Below are positions 24,297-34,481 of a stretch of DNA of 64,000 nucleotides, piece by piece. How positions within the stretch are numbered: the first letter of the stretch is position 1; every line of letters begins with the position of its first letter. Under the pieces are notes generated by a model that was not told the DNA's origin, ran no database searches, and saw only the letters and a list, made by a program, of their open reading frames with translations. The position numbers were made by a program, and so were the translations under genes. This DNA comes from Rhodospirillaceae bacterium (GTDB lineage: Bacteria > Pseudomonadota > Alphaproteobacteria > GCA-2731375): positions 1-64,000 of the forward strand of contig JABJKS010000094.1 of assembly GCA_018660265.1 (NCBI GenBank), read 5' to 3'.

Positions 24297-26375
24297 TCAG
24301 ACTGGTTTGATCCAAATGCGATTGTCGTGGAAGGCTGCACCGCCAACGGGTGCCACCGGGTCCGCGCCTGTCAGGGCATTGATGCCTTTGCCGCCTTCGA
24401 ACGCTGCGTTTGGCCAAATGCTTTCGACCACGACCACGCCACGCTGTAGTCCGTCAAAGATTTCCACCGCTATTGGCACAACGCCCCGGTTGTTGCCCAG
24501 TTTGACGATATCATCGTCGACGACGCCCAGATCGGCGGCGTCATCGGGATGGATCATAACCGTGGGTTTGCCTTCGCGGGCAATGGATGACGGTGTCTCG
24601 GAGAATGTCGAATTTAGATAACTTCGCGCCGGCGCAGTGACCAAACGATAGGGCATCTCTGCAGTCGCGTCTTCGATCACCGGCCAATGATCCGGCAGGG
24701 CAGGCATTTTGCTGGTCAGGCTGTTGGTGTCGAATCCATGGGGCAGCACCTGCGCCCATTTTGGCGCAAAGCGGAATTTTCCGTCCGGGTGGGCGAACCC
24801 ATTAATATAGTGCGCGTCATCAAATTCCGGCTGGCAGTCAATCCAGCGTTCTTTGCGAAGATTTTCAACATCGCCCCAGCCGGATTTCTGCAATGTCCAG
24901 TCAATCAACTCCAACGCGTTCATCTCAAAGCCGGGATGCTCCGCACCTAATCGTTTGCCCAGGGCATTGATGACATCGAGGTTTGAGCGGCATTCGCCCG
25001 GTGCCTCAACCACTTTCGGCCCCAGAGTAATAAACTGATGGCCGCCGCCCTGATAGACATCGTCGTGCTCCATGAACATGGTGGCCGGCAATACGATATC
25101 GGCGGCCTGGGCGGTCTCGGTCATGAATTGTTCGTGGACACAGGTGAACAAATCATCCCGGCCAAAGCCCTCGCGCACCAGATTGTGATCGGGGGCGACG
25201 CGCATGGGATTGGTGTTTTGAATAAACAATGCTGTTACCGGTGGACCACCGGCCAAAGCCGACTTGTCACCCGTCAGCACCGGGCCGATGCGAGACTGAT
25301 CAAGCACCCGGATTTTTGTATCCAGCAGATCCAAACCCTCGATCATACTTCTGTTCCAGTGATAGATCGCGCCGTTGTTATGAAAGGCACCGCCGCCTTC
25401 TTCAAGCCAGGCACCGGTCACAGCCGCGATGCAGGATGCCGCATGCATATTGACCACGCCATTGCGTTGTCGGGAAAAGCCATAGCCCAGGCGGAAAAAT
25501 GTCTTTGGCGTCTCCCCAACCAATTTGGCGAAAGCCTCGATGTCCGTCACGGGCACACCGGTGATGGCCTCTGCCCAGGCCGGTGTTTTGTCCTTTAAAT
25601 GCGCTTCAAGTGCGTCTGGGCAGTCTGTGTATTTTTCTAAATAGGGCCGATTGGCCAGGCCGTCACGAAACAGAATATGCATCACCGCACAAGCCAGGGC
25701 ACCATCTGTCCCCGGACGCACGCACAGGAACAGATCGGCCTGTTTGGCGGTGTCGTTGCGATAGGTATCAATGTGAACGATTTTCGCGCCTTGTTTGCGC
25801 GCCTTGGTCGCATGGGTCATGACGTTGATCTGGGTATTCACGGGATTGGTGCCCCAAATCACCAGGCAATCAGCCTGGGCCATTTCCCGTGGGTCAGCGC
25901 CTGCCAGGCGTCCAGTGCCGGCGATAAACCCGTTCCAGGCAGAGGTGACGCAAATGGTGGCATACATGCCAGAGTATTTTTTGGCATGGCGCAGACGGTG
26001 AATGCTGTCGCGCATGACCAGTCCCATGGTACCTGCATAAAAATACGGCCAGACGGTTTCTGAGCCGTGTTTTTGTTCCGCTTGCAGAAGCGCTTCGGCG
26101 ACATCATCCAGTGCATCGTCCCAGCTGATGGGCGTGAACTCACCCGAACCCTTGACGCCTTTGCGCCGCAACGGCAGGGTCAGACGATCAGGATGATGGA
26201 TACGTTCGGCATAGCGGGCGACTTTTCCGCAGATAACCCCTGCGGTGTAGTCGTTGTCTTTGGCTCCGCGCACACGGCCAATGGTCCGTTCGTCCAGCTT
26301 TTCTATTTCCAGGGCGCAGGTCGAGGGACAATCGTGCGGGCAGGCACTAGATCGTATTTCCGGTTTGGCATTCAT
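24297..26375 (-). CDS. Molybdopterin oxidoreductase, DMSO-reductase family
   Basis: The 692-residue protein has an N-terminal iron-sulfur motif with Cys12, Cys16, Cys20 and Cys49 (ACPHDCPSTCA and VICGK). Molybdopterin-domain blocks follow: WGTNPVNTQINVM, QNTNPMRVAPDH, EQFMTETAQAADIVLPATMF, and the C-terminal cofactor-binding domain (YRLVTAPARSYLNSTF to GVVVVESIWPN). No Tat signal is visible, so it is probably cytoplasmic. The metal ligand is not certain; Cys142 or Ser145 in YATICVTSAWNG are candidates. No partner FeS or membrane subunit is adjacent, so the electron acceptor and substrate are unknown. It belongs to the single-subunit group often named only molybdopterin-containing oxidoreductase. 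Confidence 0.9.
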   Translation of the reverse strand: MNAKPEIRSSACPHDCPSTCALEIEKLDERTIGRVRGAKDNDYTAGVICGKVARYAERIHHPDRLTLPLRRKGVKGSGEFTPISWDDALDDVAEALLQAEQKHGSETVWPYFYAGTMGLVMRDSIHRLRHAKKYSGMYATICVTSAWNGFIAGTGRLAGADPREMAQADCLVIWGTNPVNTQINVMTHATKARKQGAKIVHIDTYRNDTAKQADLFLCVRPGTDGALACAVMHILFRDGLANRPYLEKYTDCPDALEAHLKDKTPAWAEAITGVPVTDIEAFAKLVGETPKTFFRLGYGFSRQRNGVVNMHAASCIAAVTGAWLEEGGGAFHNNGAIYHWNRSMIEGLDLLDTKIRVLDQSRIGPVLTGDKSALAGGPPVTALFIQNTNPMRVAPDHNLVREGFGRDDLFTCVHEQFMTETAQAADIVLPATMFMEHDDVYQGGGHQFITLGPKVVEAPGECRSNLDVINALGKRLGAEHPGFEMNALELIDWTLQKSGWGDVENLRKERWIDCQPEFDDAHYINGFAHPDGKFRFAPKWAQVLPHGFDTNSLTSKMPALPDHWPVIEDATAEMPYRLVTAPARSYLNSTFSETPSSIAREGKPTVMIHPDDAADLGVVDDDIVKLGNNRGVVPIAVEIFDGLQRGVVVVESIWPNAAFEGGKGINALTGADPVAPVGGAAFHDNRIWIKPV

Positions 26376-26422
26376 ATTTTATCTCTCCAAACGGCGATTA
26401 CGCCGCGATTTATCCATCGGCA

Positions 26423-27316
26423 CTATGTCCCCGGTCGCATCTGCGCCTGTCGTGCCAATATGACCAAGCCTATACCAACCAATACAGTTCCTGCGGCAAG
26501 GTCCCAGGTTAGGACATCGCCCAACAATAAAGCGCTTAATAGAACCCCCGACAAGGGGGAGACGAAACCAAAGCCGACAATCACCGTAGGACTGTAATAT
26601 TTGATCAGCCAGGCATTGACTACAAAGGCAAGGCCGGCAATGACGACCCCTTGATAAGCCAGCGCCATGACCGGTTGCCACCCGACGGCATCCCAATTCA
26701 CCTCTTCCCACATAAACGCACCAGCGGCAAATACGCCCAAGGACAGCAACATTTGCCATAACATCACCCGCGCCGGATCCATATTGCTGACCAACCGCGC
26801 GGTCCAGATCATGCGCCCGCCCAACAAGAACGTGCTTGCCAGGATGACAAGGTCACCGAAATTGGCCCGGGACAAATGTTCCGGTACGGTTCCACCAGTC
26901 AGGATTAGGCCGACGCCAAGGAAGGCAACAGCTAGGCCCGCAGTTTTGCCCAGGGTCATCCGGTCACCGGCAATCAGGAAATGGGCGAACAGTCCTGCGA
27001 ATAAAGGATGGGTTGCCGTCATCACCGAAGCTGATGCGCCTGAGGTCATGTTGATGCCGGAATTCATCAAGGTGATTTGCGATACGAATAGTAGTGCCAG
27101 GAGCAATAGACCGGGCCATTCCTGGGACGTCGGCCAAATTCGAACCTTGTTCAAGCGGGCCCAGATGACAATGCACAAAGCACCGATGGCAAAGCGTAGA
27201 AAGGCGCTCCACAACGGTGGAAAAGCAACCAAGCCAATCTTCACGGCGACTGGATTGGCACCCCAGAGAACGTTGATCGCTACGGCTGAGGCAATCGCCA
27301 ACAGCGGAATTTGCAT
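26423..27316 (-). CDS. DMT superfamily permease (EamA domains)
   Basis: The 297-residue protein has about ten membrane helices in two EamA repeats: the first with AINVLWGANPVAVKIGL and ATHPLFAGLFAHFL, the second with YQGVVIAGLAFVVNAWLIKYYSP and GFVSPLSGVLLSALLLGD. It probably exports or imports a small metabolite across the inner membrane; the substrate cannot be told. It precedes the molybdopterin oxidoreductase by 47 bases on the same strand and may share a transcript with it. It is divergent from the sensor gene at 27459. Confidence 0.88.
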   Translation of the reverse strand: MQIPLLAIASAVAINVLWGANPVAVKIGLVAFPPLWSAFLRFAIGALCIVIWARLNKVRIWPTSQEWPGLLLLALLFVSQITLMNSGINMTSGASASVMTATHPLFAGLFAHFLIAGDRMTLGKTAGLAVAFLGVGLILTGGTVPEHLSRANFGDLVILASTFLLGGRMIWTARLVSNMDPARVMLWQMLLSLGVFAAGAFMWEEVNWDAVGWQPVMALAYQGVVIAGLAFVVNAWLIKYYSPTVIVGFGFVSPLSGVLLSALLLGDVLTWDLAAGTVLVGIGLVILARQAQMRPGT

Positions 27317-27458
27317 GATTGTGCCCTAAAACCGCAGTAAATGTCGAAATTCGGCCCAATGTATACCGAATTTTTTACTATTTTCGAGTGTTATGGCAGG
27401 AATTATTGGCGCATGGCCAATTTGGGCAGATTAATTTGAGTATGATAGAGGCGATGCA

Positions 27459-29543
27459 GTGAGCAAAATTAACAGGAATGTCGTCGCAGCGGGCAGTTTG
27501 CTGTTGCTGTGCGCGGTCTTGGGCATGTTTGCGGTACACAGTTTCGTAGCGGCTGAGGGCGAGCGTGATTTGCAGCAATGGCAGGTCCGCCTTGGTATTG
27601 TCGCCGCCAGTCGGGCCCAGGCGGTCCGGCAATGGCGTGATCAGCAATTCAATACCTTGTCCGGCCTTGCAGATAATCTGTCTTTGCAGCTTTACCTGAC
27701 GGAATTATCACTCTCGGGCGGACAATCGGGGGTGGTTACCGACCAATCTGCTCAGGCGGAATATTTGGCCAATTTACTGGTCGTAACAGCGGATCAATCC
27801 GGTTTCAGCGAACCTATACAGGGTGCCGATGTACAGGCGAATGTAAAACGGGTCGGTATTGCCGGCTTGGCTCTGTTGGATCAGAAGGGTCAAATACTTG
27901 TGACAACCCCCGGCACGCCGGCCCTGGACAGCCGATTGCATGATTTCGTGCGGGGAACGAAGTTAGGTAGTCGTGGCGTACTTGATCTTTATGTTGGTCC
28001 CACCGGTGAAGTCACGATGGCCTTCCTTCAGCCGATTTTTGCTGTGCAGGGAGAGAACCGAGCTGCGGACCAGGTTGGTGCCATACTGGGTATCCGCACT
28101 GTCGGAAGCGGCTTGTATGCGCGTCTGGCCCAACCAGGCGAGGCCTTGCGCAGCGGAGAGACCTATTTGGTGCGAAAAAATGGCGCTACGGTAGAATATA
28201 TCTCACCCCTGTCGGATGGTACGCCGGCGCTGAAACAATCGTTAGCACTTGATACCAATAACCTGGCGGGCGCGGAATTAATGTCCAGGATCGGGGGCTT
28301 TGGCATATTCAGCAATTACCAGGGGCGCGAAGTCCTGGCGACCAGCCGGAGCATACAAGGTTTGCCGTGGACCTTGATCCGAAGTGTTGATCGGGGCGAG
28401 GCCTTGGCAGTATCAGATCGGCGTCAATTGACGCTTCTGATCGGATTGTGGCTGGTCATTGCGGTGATCACGGCCGCTATTTTTGCGGTCTGGCGTCATG
28501 GCTCCTCCGTCCGGGTTGCCGCTGCCGCCGAAGGGCTACGGCAATCAAATTCCCAGTTGCAGACTGTCAGTGATTTTCTGCGTGTGGTCACGGATAGTCA
28601 GCCAACGGCAATTGTCGCTGTGGATCGCAACAGTCAGGTCGTATTCGCCAATTCCAAAGGCGGTGAAGAAACCGGCATGGCGGCCAATGAACTGATCGGC
28701 AAATCCCTGATCAACGTCATGGGTGCCGACAAGGCGGAGCATTTTCAGCGCGCTAATGGGCAGGTCATGGAAAAGGGCACGCCGTTGACGGAATGGCGGG
28801 TGGAAAGCAGGCCGACGGGTCGCCGTGTCATCAAATCCGATCATATTCCCTTGCGGTCCGAGGGCGAAGAACCCTCTGGTGTCCTTATGATCATGGAAGA
28901 TATTACCGATCTGGTGGATGAGAGGGAGCGACGGGGCCGCATATTGCGTGAATTGGTTCAGACGTGCGTAGCCGTGGTGGATCGGCGCGATCCGTTCTCG
29001 GCCTATCATTCCGCCCGGGTCGCCGAGGTGGCCCGCGCCATAGCCGAGGCGATGCATCTGGATGAAGCCGGGGTTGAAACCTGCGACATTGCCGGAGCAT
29101 TGATGAATTTGGGCAAGGTCACGGTGCCGCGCGGTGTTCTGACTAAAACTGAAAAATTGACCGATGCCGAATTAGCCATGATCAGAGAATCTATCCTGAC
29201 CAGCGCCGATCTGATCGAAGGCGTGGAATTCGACGGCCCTGTTGCCGGCACCATTCGGCAGCTTCAGGAACGTTGGGACGGCAAAGGTCAACCGGATAAT
29301 CTGGCAGCGGAGGAAATCCTGCCAACCGCCCGGATCGTCGCTGTGGCCAACGCCTTTGTTGGTATGGTCAGCGCCCGGGCCTATCGCCCCGGCATGTCGT
29401 TTGATGAGGCCTCCAAGGCCCTCATGACTGGCACAGGCACGGCCTTCGACACCCGTCCTGTCTCCGCCCTGCTGCATTATCTGGATATTGAAGGTGGCCG
29501 TCAGAGGTGGGCTCATTTTGGAATCCCACCCGATACTGAATAG
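27459..29543 (+). CDS. Membrane sensor with PAS domain and degenerate HD-GYP domain
   Basis: The 694-residue protein has a membrane helix (about 8-30), a periplasmic sensor region to about 322, a second helix (about 324-345), a PAS domain (about 370-488) and a C-terminal HD-GYP-like domain (about 495-690). Intact HD-GYP proteins hydrolyse c-di-GMP. Here the first His survives (His517 in YHSARVAEVA), but the HD pair is Met549-Asn550 (ALMNLGK) and HHExxDGxGYP reads QLQERWDGKGQP. The later Asp is Asn631 (VANAFVGM). Metal binding is therefore probably lost, and a signalling or binding role is more likely. The GTG start has GAGG seven bases upstream. Confidence 0.88.
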   Translation: MSKINRNVVAAGSLLLLCAVLGMFAVHSFVAAEGERDLQQWQVRLGIVAASRAQAVRQWRDQQFNTLSGLADNLSLQLYLTELSLSGGQSGVVTDQSAQAEYLANLLVVTADQSGFSEPIQGADVQANVKRVGIAGLALLDQKGQILVTTPGTPALDSRLHDFVRGTKLGSRGVLDLYVGPTGEVTMAFLQPIFAVQGENRAADQVGAILGIRTVGSGLYARLAQPGEALRSGETYLVRKNGATVEYISPLSDGTPALKQSLALDTNNLAGAELMSRIGGFGIFSNYQGREVLATSRSIQGLPWTLIRSVDRGEALAVSDRRQLTLLIGLWLVIAVITAAIFAVWRHGSSVRVAAAAEGLRQSNSQLQTVSDFLRVVTDSQPTAIVAVDRNSQVVFANSKGGEETGMAANELIGKSLINVMGADKAEHFQRANGQVMEKGTPLTEWRVESRPTGRRVIKSDHIPLRSEGEEPSGVLMIMEDITDLVDERERRGRILRELVQTCVAVVDRRDPFSAYHSARVAEVARAIAEAMHLDEAGVETCDIAGALMNLGKVTVPRGVLTKTEKLTDAELAMIRESILTSADLIEGVEFDGPVAGTIRQLQERWDGKGQPDNLAAEEILPTARIVAVANAFVGMVSARAYRPGMSFDEASKALMTGTGTAFDTRPVSALLHYLDIEGGRQRWAHFGIPPDTE

Positions 29544-29582
29544 TTCCGAACCGTCTGCATGAACTACGATGTCGACTGTTGC

Positions 29583-29610
29583 TTGACAGTTCGTCGATTG
29601 CATAGATAAT
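29583..29610 (+). promoter_or_regulatory. Sigma-70-type promoter upstream of argD
   Basis: TTGACA at 29583-29588 and GATAAT at 29605-29610 are separated by 16 bases, a near-consensus housekeeping promoter. The transcript would start around 29617 and have a leader of about 50 bases before the GTG of argD. I see no clear operator. Confidence 0.6.
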
Positions 29611-29669
29611 CCGGCCCCTTTCCCAGGCGGTTGCGTCCGCCGTTCAAAACAGTGCAGGAGGGTACTGCC

Positions 29670-30842
29670 GTGACCGCAGCAGTCATGCCGACCTATGGCA
29701 GAATTGATATCGCATTCGAACGAGGCGAAGGTGCCTACATGTACGACACCAAAGGTGGCAAGTATCTTGATTTTGCCACCGGACTGGCGGTGTTGTGCGT
29801 CGGCCACAGCCATCCCCATGTGGTTGCCGAAATTCAAAAGCAGGCCGCCACATTGATGCATACATCGAACCTGTACAACATCCCGGGTCAGGAGCGCTTG
29901 GCTGAACGCCTCGTGGCCAACAGCTTTGCCGATACGGTTTTCTTCTGCAATTCAGGGGCCGAGGCGAACGAATGTGCGCTCAAAATGGTGCGGCGCTATC
30001 ATCACACAAACGGTAATCCCGAACGCTATCGGGTCATCACCTTCAACGATTGTTTCCATGGACGTACCTTTGCGACCATCGCGGCGACCGGCACTGAAAA
30101 AATTCTTGATGGCTTCGGCCCGAAAATGGATGGCTTTGACCATGTGCCAGTGGGTGATTGGGCCGCCTTGGATGCAGCCATCGGCCCAAATACGGCTGCC
30201 ATCATGATTGAGCCGATCCAGGCTGAAGGCGGCGTGATGGTCGTCGCTGACGAGGTCATGGTGAAGTTGCGGCAGGTTTGCGACGACAAGGGATTGTTGT
30301 TGATTGTTGACGAAGTCCAGACGGGCATGGGCCGGACGGGCAAGTTGCTGGCCCATGAATGGTCCGGTGTAATGCCGGATGTGGCAACTTTGGGCAAGGG
30401 CATTGGCGGTGGCTTCCCCATTGGCGCATGCATGGCCACGGCGGAGGCCGCGAAAGGCATGGTCGCCGGTACCCACGGCTCCACCTACGGCGGTAATCCG
30501 TTGGCGGCTGCCGCCGGCAATGCTGTGCTGGATATCATCCTGGAGAAAGGCTTTATCGAAAATGTGCAGCGCTTGGGCGACCTGCTGCGGGCGCGGTTGG
30601 AAGATGTCTGCCAGCGCAATGACGCGGTTGTCGAAGAAGTGCGGGGCCGGGGGTTGTTGTTGGGCATCAAATGCAAATTCCCCAATATGGATTTGGTGAC
30701 GGCTATGCGCGGCAAGGGTGTTTTGGTCCCCCCCGCAGGTGATAATGTGTTGCGTATGCTGCCGCCGCTGAATATTGAAGAAGCGCACATTGATGAAGCG
30801 ATCACGGCGCTTGAAGATGTCTGCCGGGATTTGGGGCAATGA
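29670..30842 (+). CDS. argD: Acetylornithine aminotransferase
   Basis: ArgD converts N-acetylglutamate semialdehyde to N-acetylornithine with glutamate, using PLP. The 390-residue protein shows [15 protein letters not shown], the cofactor aspartate in [15 protein letters not shown], the PLP lysine in TLGKGIGGG and [17 protein letters not shown] start at 29670 is chosen because GGAGGG lies eight bases upstream; the earlier frame start at 29631 has no site. It overlaps argF by ATGA. The argD-argF-hslO order is common in alphaproteobacteria and supports the arginine role over other omega-aminotransferases. Confidence 0.93.
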   Translation: MTAAVMPTYGRIDIAFERGEGAYMYDTKGGKYLDFATGLAVLCVGHSHPHVVAEIQKQAATLMHTSNLYNIPGQERLAERLVANSFADTVFFCNSGAEANECALKMVRRYHHTNGNPERYRVITFNDCFHGRTFATIAATGTEKILDGFGPKMDGFDHVPVGDWAALDAAIGPNTAAIMIEPIQAEGGVMVVADEVMVKLRQVCDDKGLLLIVDEVQTGMGRTGKLLAHEWSGVMPDVATLGKGIGGGFPIGACMATAEAAKGMVAGTHGSTYGGNPLAAAAGNAVLDIILEKGFIENVQRLGDLLRARLEDVCQRNDAVVEEVRGRGLLLGIKCKFPNMDLVTAMRGKGVLVPPAGDNVLRMLPPLNIEEAHIDEAITALEDVCRDLGQ

Positions 30843-31771
30843 GCCAACTGCGTCATTTCCTGGATATTGACCAGATTGACGGCGCCGAGCTGCGCGGCAT
30901 CCTGGACAATGGCAAGGCACGCAAAGACGCCCGCGCGGGTCAACCGAAAGGTAAGCTCGACGAAGACCAGCCCTTGGCCGGTAAAGTCCTGGCCATGGTG
31001 TTCATTCAACCATCGACCCGCACCCGAGTGTCTTTTGATGTCGGGATGCGTCAGTTGGGTGGTGAAACAATTGTCTTGAACTCCGACGACCTGCAATTGG
31101 ATCGTGGCGAAACCATGGCCGATACGGCGCGGGTTCTCTCCCGTTATGTAGACGCCATAATGTTGCGCACGAAATCTCACGAGATGTTGGACGAACTGGT
31201 GCAGCACGCCACGGTACCGGTAATCAATGGCCTGACGGATGCCAGCCATCCCTGCCAGTTAATGGCCGATGTAATGACCTTGGAAGAACATCGCGGTGCG
31301 GCCGAAGGACAAGTCGTCACATGGGCTGGTGATGGCAACAATGTTGCCACCTCGTGGATCCATGGTGCTGCACAGTTTGGCTATGAAATGCGTCTGGCTT
31401 GTCCTGAGACCTTGAGCCCATCGGCAAGAGCCGTGCAGTGGGCCAGAGAAAATGGTGCGACAATAACGGTTACCGAATCCGCTGAAGAAGCCGTGCGCGG
31501 CAGTGATTGCATTGTTTCCGATGCCTGGGTCTCTATGCATGATGATGAAGAGTCAGGCCGGCAGCGCCACAATTTGCTTGCCCCCTATCAGGTGAACGAT
31601 CAGTTGATGGCCCAGGCGAAAGCGGATGCGGTGTTCATGCATTGTCTGCCGGCCCATCGCGGAGAGGAAGTCACGGCGGACGTAATTGATGGCCCCCGGT
31701 CCTTGGTTTGGGATGAAGCCGAAAATCGTCTGCATGCACAAAAGGGCATTCTGACCTGGTGCCTGGGATAG
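30839..31771 (+). CDS. argF: Ornithine carbamoyltransferase
   Basis: ArgF makes citrulline from ornithine and carbamoyl phosphate. The 310-residue protein carries the carbamoyl-phosphate motif [12 protein letters not shown], the ornithine-side [18 protein letters not shown] and the [11 protein letters not shown] segment with the catalytic Cys. Length is normal. It is coupled to argD by an ATGA overlap and is followed by hslO after 13 bases. Confidence 0.96.
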   Translation: MSQLRHFLDIDQIDGAELRGILDNGKARKDARAGQPKGKLDEDQPLAGKVLAMVFIQPSTRTRVSFDVGMRQLGGETIVLNSDDLQLDRGETMADTARVLSRYVDAIMLRTKSHEMLDELVQHATVPVINGLTDASHPCQLMADVMTLEEHRGAAEGQVVTWAGDGNNVATSWIHGAAQFGYEMRLACPETLSPSARAVQWARENGATITVTESAEEAVRGSDCIVSDAWVSMHDDEESGRQRHNLLAPYQVNDQLMAQAKADAVFMHCLPAHRGEEVTADVIDGPRSLVWDEAENRLHAQKGILTWCLG

Positions 31772-31784
31772 GTTGTAGAGTCCT

Positions 31785-32708
31785 GTGACGATGGTACCTG
31801 ACGATCTGATCCGCCCGTTTCAAATTGAAGGCGTTGGTGTGCGTGGCCGCCTGGTTCGCCTTGGCCCCGCGTTGAATGAAATCCTGGGCCGTCACGATTA
31901 TCCGGACCTGGTGGCCCAGTTGCTGGGTGAGGCTGTGGCGCTGTCGTGCGTATTGGCAGGTGCTTTGAAGTTTGATGGCATTTTCACTTTGCAAACAAAA
32001 GGTGACGGGCCGATCTCCACATTGGTCGCGGATTACCGCTCACCAGGTAATTTGCGCGGCTATGCTCAATTTGATGCAGCGGCGGTGGCGGGCATCGATA
32101 CGACGACCAGGCCATCGATTCCTCGTCTCCAAGGCGCGGGTCATATTGCCTTTACGGTTGATCAGGGTGCCGATACGGAGCGTTACCAGGGCATCGTTGC
32201 CCTGGAAGGCCACAGCTTGGCCGATTGTGCGCACAACTATTTCCGTGAATCCGAACAGATAGAAACGGCGATTGTGCTGGGATGCAGCAAAGGCGCGGAT
32301 GCTGGCCCATGGCGTGGTGGTGCCATTATGTTGCAGCGTCTGCCCGAGGGGGACCCGAGCTTGCTGGCCCGTGGCGTTGAGGTGGAGCGCGACGAGGTGT
32401 CCGAGGATGACTGGCGTCGTGTCGTGACATTGCTGGCCAGCACCAGGGACGGGGAGTTAACGGATATCGGGTTGTCCGGGGATGATCTTCTCTATCGTTT
32501 GTTCCACGAAGACGGCGTGCGGATCTTTGAACCGACTGCATTGCTGCCAGGCTGCCGCTGTTCCCACGAGCGGGCCGAGCGCATATTGCAACAACTGCCC
32601 GAAACGGAATTGCCGGACTTGGCAGTAGATGGTCAATTGATCGTCACTTGTGAATTCTGCAATGCGTCCTACACTTTCGCCCTCGAACAATTCAGCCCAT
32701 CCACTTAA
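31785..32708 (+). CDS. hslO: Redox-regulated chaperone Hsp33
   Basis: Hsp33 is a cytosolic holdase that is switched on when oxidation releases zinc from four C-terminal cysteines. The 307-residue protein has the N-terminal FQIEGVGVRGRLVRLG start and the central substrate-binding region. The zinc switch reads CxC in LLPGCRCSHERAE plus CxxC in TCEFCNASYTF. The start is GTG at 31785 or ATG at 31791; the weak GTAGAG site fits the GTG better. Its place after argF is conserved in the class. Confidence 0.93.
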   Translation: MTMVPDDLIRPFQIEGVGVRGRLVRLGPALNEILGRHDYPDLVAQLLGEAVALSCVLAGALKFDGIFTLQTKGDGPISTLVADYRSPGNLRGYAQFDAAAVAGIDTTTRPSIPRLQGAGHIAFTVDQGADTERYQGIVALEGHSLADCAHNYFRESEQIETAIVLGCSKGADAGPWRGGAIMLQRLPEGDPSLLARGVEVERDEVSEDDWRRVVTLLASTRDGELTDIGLSGDDLLYRLFHEDGVRIFEPTALLPGCRCSHERAERILQQLPETELPDLAVDGQLIVTCEFCNASYTFALEQFSPST

Positions 32709-32719
32709 GGGTTCTAGTG

Positions 32720-33319
32720 ATGAAAATTTCACGCCTCCTGTCAGTCCTTCCGGCCTTGTGCATAGTCTTTCTGCTTTCGGCCTGCGAAAGCCCTCTTCCT
32801 GTCGTCAACTACCCTGATCTGCGCTTCGATCATTTGCCGATGATTGAACTGAACGTTGCCCAAATCGAAGTGGTTGAGCATTATCGCTCACCATTGAAGG
32901 CCCCGAATGTGGAGCATGAATTGCCGTTGGCGCCTGCAAAGGCAATGCGGAATTGGGCCCGGGACCGTCTGCGCGCTGTGGGCAACAACGGTGTCGCAAG
33001 ATTTATTATCATGGATGCCTCGGTCAAGGCGGAAGCTTTGGTCAAGAAAAAGGGCCTGAAAGCGGCCTTTACGAAGGATCAGGCAGCCCGCTATGACGCC
33101 CGCCTGGAAGCCAAGCTGGAAGTCGAGAACACCGGTGGCCTGGCCAAAGGATTCGCAACCGCAACGGCAACCCGCCAACGCACCATACCAGAGGGGATCA
33201 GCCTGAATGATCGCGACGATGCCCTCTATCATTTCGTCGAGTTGGCAGCCAAGGATTTTGATCAGGTCATGGCGACCAATATCGACCGCCACCTAAGTGC
33301 CTTCAAAATGGGCCGCTAA
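32720..33319 (+). CDS. Predicted outer-membrane-type lipoprotein, unknown function
   Basis: The 199-residue protein has a basic start, a hydrophobic stretch and a lipobox LLSAC, so it should be cleaved before Cys and lipid-anchored. The mature part has PDLRFDHLPMIELNVAQIEVVEHY near the start, a central block (RLRAVGNNGVARFIIMDASVKAEAL) and a long region rich in Ala, Lys and Arg. I recognise no named family. AAGGG sits eight bases before the ATG at 32720; a GTG three bases earlier is possible. It is convergent with argE, whose stop lies five bases away. Confidence 0.75.
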   Translation: MKISRLLSVLPALCIVFLLSACESPLPVVNYPDLRFDHLPMIELNVAQIEVVEHYRSPLKAPNVEHELPLAPAKAMRNWARDRLRAVGNNGVARFIIMDASVKAEALVKKKGLKAAFTKDQAARYDARLEAKLEVENTGGLAKGFATATATRQRTIPEGISLNDRDDALYHFVELAAKDFDQVMATNIDRHLSAFKMGR

Positions 33320-33323
33320 TTCT

Positions 33324-34481
33324 TTAGCCTAGATGATCGATTAGACGATGCATGAAAGCCGTGCACTCTTCGATCTGGGAAATTTCAATATATTCGTCCG
33401 GCCGATGCGCGACGGAAATGCTGCCCGGCCCGCAAATAACCGAGGCTACACCCCCTTTTTGAAAAATGCCCGCCTCGGTTCCATAGGATACCGCATAGGT
33501 TTGATTGCTGCCCATCAACGCCAGGACCAGAGTTTCTGCCGGTGATCCGTCTTCGGGCAATAGCGGGATAACCTCGCCCCGCACATCCACGCGAATATCA
33601 GCTTCCGGGTGGACCGCACGCATTCTTGGCAGCACCTGTTCTGCTGCGAAGGCTTCGAAACCGGCAACAATGGCTGCACCGTCAACTTCCGGCAGGGCAC
33701 GATATTCCCACCAGAATGTGGTTTCCTTGGGGATGATGTTGCCGGCGGTGCCGCCTGTAATGGTGCCAACCTGCACCGTGGTGTAGGGCGGATCAAACCG
33801 TTCATTCAGGTTCGAGGTTTTTAGGCCCTCTGCCAGTTCATCCAGATAGCCGATCAATTTTGCCGCCGCGAAAATCGAATTGACCCCTTTGTGGGTTTCC
33901 GATGAATGGCCTTCACGCCCGGTAATAGTCGTTCTGATGGCACAGCAACCCTTGTGGGCGTTAACGACCTTCATCTCTGTTGGTTCGCCCACGATCAAGG
34001 CCTGTGGTTTGACCGGCAGGCCCTGAATGTGGCGGGAAAGATCCGGCGCGCCCAGGCAGCCGATCTCCTCATCATAGGACAGGGCGAAATGGATCGGCAG
34101 GGAAAGGCCCTTTGCCACCATGTCTGGGACCAAGGACAGGGCAATGGCGCAAAAACCTTTCATGTCTGATGTGCCGCGGCCATACAGCCGACCATCTTTT
34201 TCATGCACTTGAAAGGGGTCCGTTGCCCAATCCTGACCGTCCACGGGCACCACGTCCGTATGGCCAGACAGCACAACACCGCCATCAATCATCGGACCTA
34301 TAGTGGCGAACAAGTTGGCCTTGGTGCCGTGCTTATCATGGATCAGGGTGGCTTCGACGCCATAGTCCGCCAAATAGTCCCGCACAAAATGAATAAGCTC
34401 CAAATTCGATTCCCGGCTGGTGGTATCAAATGCTATTAGACGGTCAATCATTTCGCGTGGTGTATAAACTTGGGCGGACAT
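33324..34481 (-). CDS. argE: Acetylornithine deacetylase
   Basis: ArgE, an M20 zinc hydrolase, frees ornithine from N-acetylornithine. The 385-residue protein shows GGVVLSGHTDVVPVDGQ (metal His and Asp), GRGTSDMKGF, the general-base region YDEEIGCLGAPDL and IVGEPTEMKVVNAHKG. The dimerisation domain lies in the middle, and GPGSISVAHRPDEYIE near the end carries the last metal His. With argD and argF close by, arginine synthesis is the best reading. It is divergent from the efflux pair after about 120 bases. Confidence 0.92.
   Translation of the reverse strand: MSAQVYTPREMIDRLIAFDTTSRESNLELIHFVRDYLADYGVEATLIHDKHGTKANLFATIGPMIDGGVVLSGHTDVVPVDGQDWATDPFQVHEKDGRLYGRGTSDMKGFCAIALSLVPDMVAKGLSLPIHFALSYDEEIGCLGAPDLSRHIQGLPVKPQALIVGEPTEMKVVNAHKGCCAIRTTITGREGHSSETHKGVNSIFAAAKLIGYLDELAEGLKTSNLNERFDPPYTTVQVGTITGGTAGNIIPKETTFWWEYRALPEVDGAAIVAGFEAFAAEQVLPRMRAVHPEADIRVDVRGEVIPLLPEDGSPAETLVLALMGSNQTYAVSYGTEAGIFQKGGVASVICGPGSISVAHRPDEYIEISQIEECTAFMHRLIDHLG

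Noticed and set aside
29544-29669. Leader-peptide attenuator or riboswitch upstream of argD
   Set aside because: The leader after the promoter is only about 50 bases, with no Arg-rich peptide and no recognised aptamer.
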